The position numbers were made by a program, and so were the translations under genes. From assembly GCF_900105755.1 (NCBI RefSeq), contig NZ_FNTQ01000001.1, forward strand, positions 8,618,001-8,682,000: 64,000 bases of DNA. The letters are read 5' to 3'. A model generated the notes under the pieces. It did not search any database. It was not told where the DNA came from and saw nothing but the letters and a program-made list of their open reading frames with translations. This DNA is from Streptomyces sp. Ag109_O5-10 (lineage in GTDB: Bacteria > Actinomycetota > Actinomycetes > Streptomycetales > Streptomycetaceae). Of this stretch, positions 59,229 to 64,000 are shown piece by piece. Numbering within the stretch: position 1 is the stretch's first letter; each line of letters begins with the position of its first letter.

Positions 59229-61721
59229 TCAGCCCCGGTCCGCGGCCCCCGAACGGCGGGTGGCGAGCAGCAGCGCCACGTCGTCGGGGCGGTCGGTGGC
59301 GTGCCGGGCCATGGCGGTGAGCCGGTCGGCCACGCCGGTGAGGGTACGGGCGCCACGCCGTCCCGGCGCCGCCCCGGCCTCGGCCAGGGCCGCCCCCAGC
59401 GCCGCGATGCCGTCGTCGATGTCGCCTCCCGGCCGCTCCACGAGACCGTCCGTGTACAGGGCGAGGATCGCGTCCGGCACCAGCTCCAGCCCGGTCACCG
59501 GATACCGGGCCCGCGGGTCGACGCCCAGCACGACGCCGCCGGGGACCTCCAGGACCCGGGTACGGCCGTCCGGGGCCCGCAGCAGGGGCGGCGGATGACC
59601 GGCCCGGGCGATCCGGACGCGCCCGGTGGCGGGGTCGAGGCGCAGGTAGCAGCAGCTTGCGAACTGGCCCGGGTCGAGGTCGATGAGCAGCCGGTTGGTG
59701 CCGCTCAGCACCTCGTCGGGCGGCCGGTCGCTGAGCGCGAACGCTCGGACCGCGCTGCGCAGTTGCCCCATAGTGGCGGCCGCCTGCACGCCGTGCCCCT
59801 GGACGTCGCCGATGACCAGCGCGAGGCCGTCGCCCGCCCCGACCACGTCGTACCAGTCGCCGCCCACGTCCATGCCCTGGGTGCCCGGCAGATACCGGCC
59901 CGCGGTCTCCACCCGCGGGTGCGCCGACAGCCTGCGGGGCAGCAGCGCCTGCTGGAGTCCGCGGGCCAGGGCCGCCTCGCTGTCGTAACGGCGGGCCTTC
60001 TCCATCGCGTGCGCGATCAGGCCCGCGAGCGCCATGAGGACGGTCCGCTCCTCGGTGCTGAAGCTCCGCTCGGACTCGAAGCCGAGGATGCAGGTGCCGA
60101 CCGGGCGCCCCGAGGCGATCAGCGGCAGGAAGGCGCGGGCGCCCACGTCGGCGTCCAGGGCAAGACCCGGGAAGGTGTCCGCCAGCCGCCGCATCGACTC
60201 GAAGAACAACGGCCGGCCGGTGGTGAGGGCCTCCACACCGGGGATGCGGGCGTCCAGACCCACGCCGTCGAACGGGGCGAGGAAGCCCGGCGGGAAACCC
60301 GTCTCCCAGGCCAGGTAGAGATGCCGGTCCTGGAGCAGGTAGATGGCCAGCCGGCGACCGCCGAACGCGGGCAGCAGCTCCCGCACCACCACCGCGGACA
60401 CCTGCCGGGCGGTCACGGCGTCGGTCAGCGCGATCGCCAGGGCGATCGGCCGGTACAGCGGGGCCATCGAGGAGCCGCCGGACCGTCCGAGCGCGCCCGG
60501 CCCGCCCGCGCGGGTCAGGTGCACGGGCGGGTCGATCCGGCTGGCCGGGACGACCGTGCAGGTGACCAGGTCGGACCCCGGATGCACCGACAGGGCGAGG
60601 AAGTCGCCCTCCGCGGCGCCGCCGCGCCGGACCTGGAAGTGCACCGGGCCGCGGGCGAGCAGCGCCCCGCGCCAGTGGTCGTCGTACGACGGCCCGCTCA
60701 GCCACGGCATGGCCTCCCACAGGGGCCGGCCGAGCAACTCGGCGCGGGTCCGGCCGGCCAGCCGGACGGCCGCCGGGTTGGCGTAGCGGACGATGCCGGA
60801 GCGGTCCAGGCAGAAGACGCCCTCGGGGAGCAGGTCGGCCGCTCCGTCGGCGGCGGCGGACGGGCCCGGGTCGACGACGATCCCGGAGACCAGCGACGGG
60901 TCGGCCGCGCCGGGCGGCCACAGCTCCAGCAGCAGCGGGGTGCCGTCCGCGGCCCGCACCCGCAGCGGGGCGTACGGCGGCTTGCCGGCCGCGGACTCCT
61001 GCAGCGCGGTCAGCACGTCCTCCGCGTCGGCGGGCGTCACGGCCACAGCCAGCCCGGCGCCGGTAGCGGGGAAGTCCTCCGGCGCCCTGCCGAGCAGGGC
61101 GTGCAGCCGGTCGTCGGCGTGCACCGCGGAGGTGACCGGGTCCCAGGTGAAACGGCCCACCCGGGCCGGCCCCGGCCGGGGCGCGGGCGGCCGGACGCAC
61201 ACCGGCTCGCCCTCCCAGGCGGCCGCCGCGTCCCCCTCCTCGGCCGCCAGCTCGCGCAGCCCGGCACCGAGCCGCTGGGCCAGCCCGCACAGCCGGTCCA
61301 GGTCCGGCAGCTCGTCCACGGTGTCCTCGGTACCGGAAAGCAGCACGGTGAGCACCCCGAAGGACGGCTCCGCCCCGGGCACGGGCGTGTACACCGAACC
61401 GAACTGGAACGGCAGGCCCGCCGCGAACTGCGGATAGCGGCGCACCATCTCGGTCGCGTTGGGCAGGACCACCCGCGTGCCGAGCCGGTAGGCGTCCGCG
61501 ACCGGGAACGGCCGGTCCACGTGCAGCCGCCACCAGGGTCTGAACAGCCGACCGGGCAGCCCCACCAGCGTGGCCAGCCGGAGCAGACCGGGCGTGCCGG
61601 AGCGCAGGTACACCCCGGCGACGTGGGCACCCGCCGCGCCGAGGGCGCCGGTCGAGGCCTCGACCAGCAGCGCGGTCAGCCGCTCACGCGCCCGGCCCAC
61701 GTGCTCGTCGCTCCCAGGCAT
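59229..61721 (-). CDS. GAF-PAS-GAF-SpoIIE phosphatase
   Basis: An 830-residue cytoplasmic protein. A GAF-like domain (1-160), PAS-like segments (190-400) and a second GAF (about 430-585) precede the PP2C/SpoIIE domain (600-825, with VGGDWYDVVGAG and ALYTDGLVE). It lacks an HATPase domain and a membrane sensor. It lies 80 bases upstream of the sensor phosphatase in the same direction, so the pair may share a transcript. Confidence 0.87.
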   Translation of the reverse strand: MPGSDEHVGRARERLTALLVEASTGALGAAGAHVAGVYLRSGTPGLLRLATLVGLPGRLFRPWWRLHVDRPFPVADAYRLGTRVVLPNATEMVRRYPQFAAGLPFQFGSVYTPVPGAEPSFGVLTVLLSGTEDTVDELPDLDRLCGLAQRLGAGLRELAAEEGDAAAAWEGEPVCVRPPAPRPGPARVGRFTWDPVTSAVHADDRLHALLGRAPEDFPATGAGLAVAVTPADAEDVLTALQESAAGKPPYAPLRVRAADGTPLLLELWPPGAADPSLVSGIVVDPGPSAAADGAADLLPEGVFCLDRSGIVRYANPAAVRLAGRTRAELLGRPLWEAMPWLSGPSYDDHWRGALLARGPVHFQVRRGGAAEGDFLALSVHPGSDLVTCTVVPASRIDPPVHLTRAGGPGALGRSGGSSMAPLYRPIALAIALTDAVTARQVSAVVVRELLPAFGGRRLAIYLLQDRHLYLAWETGFPPGFLAPFDGVGLDARIPGVEALTTGRPLFFESMRRLADTFPGLALDADVGARAFLPLIASGRPVGTCILGFESERSFSTEERTVLMALAGLIAHAMEKARRYDSEAALARGLQQALLPRRLSAHPRVETAGRYLPGTQGMDVGGDWYDVVGAGDGLALVIGDVQGHGVQAAATMGQLRSAVRAFALSDRPPDEVLSGTNRLLIDLDPGQFASCCYLRLDPATGRVRIARAGHPPPLLRAPDGRTRVLEVPGGVVLGVDPRARYPVTGLELVPDAILALYTDGLVERPGGDIDDGIAALGAALAEAGAAPGRRGARTLTGVADRLTAMARHATDRPDDVALLLATRRSGAADRG

Positions 61722-61828
61722 GGGGTCCTACCTCGTCCGCGCACCGCCGGGTGGGTGACACAGCAAGAATGCGTCACGACGGCCCGAACACGCACCCCCG
61801 GGCCCGGACCGGTGCGGTCCCGGCCGGC

Positions 61829-62278
61829 TCAGCCGCCGCCCACCGGCCGCAGCACCAGGTGACCGTCCTCCCGGGCGGCCGCCATGGCGAACGGGAAGGC
61901 GTCCGGCACCAGGCACATCGGTACGTCCTCGGGGTGCACGCCCTGCCGGCCGAGCCGCAGGCCCTCGGCGAGCCGCGCCGCCGCGCCGGAGTTCCGGGCC
62001 CGCTCCACGAACGGGTCCGGGGCGACGGAGCCCTCGCTCACCAGCCCGGCGATGTACTCGGCGCAGGCCAGGTCCTCCGCGGCCCGCCCGCCGTCCCCGG
62101 TGACCACGAAGGTGACCGCCGCCGGCCGCTCGCGCCGCAGCACGGCCGCGGTGGCCCCGGCGACCACGAAACTCGCGCACAGCAGCAGCTCGGCCCCGGC
62201 GACGGCGAGCGCGCCGGTCGTCCCGGCGGTGGTCTTCTGGACGACCGTACGGCCCGCGACGTCCAGTGAGCTTCCCTG
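61829..62278 (-). pseudogene. C-terminal remnant of a ComB-type 2-phosphosulfolactate phosphatase
   Basis: Codons from 62278 down to 61829 encode the C-terminal part of a ComB-like phosphatase: LDVAGRTVVQKTTAGTTGAL, then AELLLCASFVVAGATAAVLR and an end at LRPVGGG. The intact family has about 240 residues and a preceding N-terminal domain, which is missing here. An in-frame stop sits at 62279-62281, at the point where homology ends. A GTG at 62167 could give a 112-residue fragment, but it is unlikely to be active. Confidence 0.7.
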
Positions 62279-62361
62279 TCAAGTGCGGCGTGTTGAGGTA
62301 CGGCTGGCAGATCGGCGACGAGGCTGGCTGACGGACCCGGGCCTGCGCTCGGGATCGTTGC

Positions 62362-62775
62362 TCAGGACTCGTCGGAGAGGAAGTGCCCGGCGAGCGGGGT
62401 GCCGGCGAACTTCTTGTGCATCAGACGGGAGAAGAGCAGCAGCGAGTTGCGCGGCCGGTGGAGCACCGCAAGGTCCTGGGCCTGCCCCGCGGCGTTCCGG
62501 GTGACCGTGACGACGACCTTCAGGGGCTCGCCCTGGATCGAGGACTCATAGACCTCCAGGAATCCGTTGTCGCCGAAGTCGCCGGCGTAGCTGAAGTCCT
62601 GGAACTCGTACAGTTCGCGGGCTTTGACCACGATGGTCCGGACCGTTTCCGCTCCGCGCGCCGTGCCGTTCATCGCGGCGCCCTCCAGTGTGGCGTCGTC
62701 GGCCAGGTGGTCCAGCCACCAGGGGTAGTAGCTCAGGCCTTGGCGGTCGGTGTCGCCGTGTTCCGTGTCTGTCAT
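62362..62775 (-). CDS. NTF2-like (SnoaL-type) small protein
   Basis: A 137-residue alpha+beta-barrel protein. The helix YPWWLDHLADDATLEGAAMN and strands such as GFLEVYESSIQGEPLKVVVT fit the NTF2-like fold. Many such proteins shape or isomerise small molecules in biosynthetic clusters. A ribosome site, AAGGAGACATGAC, precedes ATG 62775. It lies 45 bases downstream of the allene-oxide-cyclase-like gene and likely shares its operon. Confidence 0.78.
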   Translation of the reverse strand: MTDTEHGDTDRQGLSYYPWWLDHLADDATLEGAAMNGTARGAETVRTIVVKARELYEFQDFSYAGDFGDNGFLEVYESSIQGEPLKVVVTVTRNAAGQAQDLAVLHRPRNSLLLFSRLMHKKFAGTPLAGHFLSDES

Positions 62776-62820
62776 GTCATGTCTCCTTGCTCCGGTAGAG
62801 GTGAGCGGGCTTGGGGGTGG

Positions 62821-63303
62821 TTAACGGGTGATGTGGAAGGTGAGGTGCCGCTCCGTGGTGCCGGCCGGAACGGTGTGGACGTAGCCTTCGGCACCGTTGT
62901 AGGTGCCTGATCCGCCGGTGATGGCGACGTCGACGGCCGAGTGGGAGGGCAGGTGGAGCAGAGCCTGTCCGGTGATCTGCCCCTGGGGCAGGGCGAAAGT
63001 GCCCAGGCACTGGAGTGTGTCCGGACCGATGTGCACGTAGGTGCACACCACGGCGTGGTCGCCGACCTTCTTTCCGTTCTGGTACAGGTCTTCGGCGACG
63101 ACCAGCTCATCACCGAGGCTGTGTCCCTTCTCGCCCGTGTCGACGGTGTGGGACTGGGTCTGCTTGGCGACCAACTCGACGATCTCCGCGCGCTGGTGTG
63201 CGCTCGTCGCGCTGTCGGTACTGGCTGATGCCACTCCAGTACCGGCGAGGAGCAGGGCGGCCGCGGTGACTGGCAGGAGTCGGCTCAGGAGGATCTTGCG
63301 CAT
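62821..63303 (-). CDS. Secreted allene oxide cyclase-like beta-barrel protein
   Basis: A 160-residue exported protein with a signal peptide (1-28). The mature part has GDELVVAEDLYQNGKKVGDH, CLGTFALPQGQITGQALL and AITGGSGTYNGAEGYVH, the pattern of the allene oxide cyclase/dirigent-type barrel. Bacterial members include pericyclase-like and lipocalin-like proteins, but this one is secreted and its ligand is unknown. ATG 63303 follows ACGGAGGCG. Confidence 0.8.
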   Translation of the reverse strand: MRKILLSRLLPVTAAALLLAGTGVASASTDSATSAHQRAEIVELVAKQTQSHTVDTGEKGHSLGDELVVAEDLYQNGKKVGDHAVVCTYVHIGPDTLQCLGTFALPQGQITGQALLHLPSHSAVDVAITGGSGTYNGAEGYVHTVPAGTTERHLTFHITR

Positions 63304-63384
63304 GGTGCGCCTCCGTTTCTTAAGGGTGTTGTCGTCGCGTGCGTGCGGGGGCATCGCATCGCTGGGAGGGGTCGCTTTGCCCGC

Positions 63385-64000
63385 TCAGATGAACAGGACG
63401 CTCTCGACGTCGATGGTGACGAGTGCCGAGTCCCGGGACACTGTTCCGTCCTTGCCGAGCCGGAAGACGCGGCGCCTGGTCGGGACCATGATCCCGTCGA
63501 ACTCCTGGTAGGCGGAGGGGTAGTGGGCGGCGGGGCCCGCGTTGATGACCTCGGGCGTGTAGTCGTGTCTGCGCAGCAGGCCGTCCGGGCCGAAGTAGAA
63601 CACCTGCTCGCGGCAGTGTGTGGCGATGCGGTCCGGGAAGGTGACCCGCAGGCGTCTCCAGGGCTCCGTCTCCTCAGTGACCGCCGGCAGTTCCACGACC
63701 TTGAACCCGTCGGAGGCGAAGGTGAAGGGGGACGTGAGATAGGTCCACATGGCGTAGCCGGCGAAGTAGGCGACGTGCAGGTCGTCCCAGGGAGCGCGCA
63801 CGTCGCTCGGGAACGAGGCGCGAGGGTGGGAGCGCTCGGCCTTCACCTCGCCCTCGACCGTCTCGACGGCCACCCGCTCGGCGGTGAAGGAGGTTCGCAG
63901 CTGGGCGGCGGTGAAGGGGTAGTGGCTGGCGTATTGCCGGTGCAGGTCCAGCCGCACCGCCGCATGGCTCAGAATCCCTTCCCGTCCCTTCAGCCGCCAC
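63385..64000 (-). CDS. Beta-rich protein, LolA-like candidate, truncated by the window edge
   Basis: The gene continues beyond 64000 with no start in view. The visible about 205 residues read WRLKGREGILSHAAVRLDLH at the edge, then ESHPRASFPSDV-like and AYFAGYAMWTYLTSPFTF, and a beta-rich C-terminus (FYFGPDGLLRRHDYTPEV to SALVTIDVESVLFI). The repeated strand-turn pattern resembles a half-barrel lipoprotein carrier fold, but I cannot place it in a family. It is upstream of, and in line with, the barrel and NTF2-like genes. Confidence 0.62.
   Translation of the reverse strand, partial: WRLKGREGILSHAAVRLDLHRQYASHYPFTAAQLRTSFTAERVAVETVEGEVKAERSHPRASFPSDVRAPWDDLHVAYFAGYAMWTYLTSPFTFASDGFKVVELPAVTEETEPWRRLRVTFPDRIATHCREQVFYFGPDGLLRRHDYTPEVINAGPAAHYPSAYQEFDGIMVPTRRRVFRLGKDGTVSRDSALVTIDVESVLFI

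Noticed and set aside
56407..61533. A single open frame of about 1,708 codons on the minus strand that would join both phosphatases
   Set aside because: The upstream half is an out-of-frame shadow of the second phosphatase gene; real homology to the sensor phosphatase begins at 59148, and the other frame codes the separate 830-residue protein.
61829..62167. A functional short ComB gene starting at GTG 62167
   Set aside because: It lacks the N-terminal domain and most conserved active-site residues; a stop interrupts the frame upstream, so a remnant is more likely.

Overview
The window is high-GC actinobacterial chromosome, almost certainly Streptomyces. Codon third positions are nearly all G or C, GTG and TTG starts are common, and the gene content is typical: SpoIIE-type phosphatases, ROK regulators next to sugar genes, a mycothiol-dependent dehydrogenase, a Tat-exported EfeB and an EfeU-EfeO fusion. 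I see no rRNA, tRNA, CRISPR array, phage module or intact insertion sequence. About 50 genes are supported, two of them truncated remnants. I could not run a database search, so functions rest on motifs I can read and on family knowledge.

Layout. 0-9.8 kb: ABC exporter, a mycothiol formaldehyde dehydrogenase plus metallo-hydrolase pair behind a CsoR/FrmR-like operator, an SDR abutting a truncated PLP decarboxylase, an L,D-transpeptidase, and a Gfo/Idh oxidoreductase divergent from a ROK regulator. 9.8-18.8 kb: a membrane-anchored S1 protease, a PatB-like aminotransferase, a DJ-1 protein, a 167-bp TA-flanked MITE just upstream of a PPOX-type oxidoreductase, a large secreted hydrolase, and a TetR/DUF35/NTF2 group sharing one palindromic operator. 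18.9-28 kb: a peptidoglycan-binding membrane protein, an ANTAR-SpoIIE fusion, an RpiR regulator, a GT39-type membrane glycosyltransferase and a Tat-exported PAP2/haloperoxidase-like protein with a beta-repeat tail.

28-41.6 kb is a carbohydrate region: a BadF-type sugar kinase divergent from a ROK regulator, then a binding protein, two permeases and two adjacent alpha/alpha-toroid enzymes of unknown substrate, followed by a small kinase and a beta-phosphoglucomutase/GH65 phosphorylase pair. No transport ATPase is encoded, so a shared ATPase of the MsiK type is implied. 41.7-50 kb: M56 protease/BlaI pair, UPF0104-type membrane protein, PAP2 phosphatase, EfeUO-EfeB iron uptake and a Ni/Co transporter with a Fur-family-like box. 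50-62 kb: APC permease, soluble transhydrogenase, a GH15 enzyme and two consecutive large SpoIIE phosphatases.

The right edge (62.3-64 kb) looks accessory. A ComB-type phosphosulfolactate phosphatase has lost its N-terminal part exactly where three unrelated small genes begin (NTF2-like, allene-oxide-cyclase-like secreted barrel, beta-rich protein cut by the window). The best leads for something undescribed are the two-toroid sugar locus, this right-edge cluster, and the ANTAR-phosphatase fusion.
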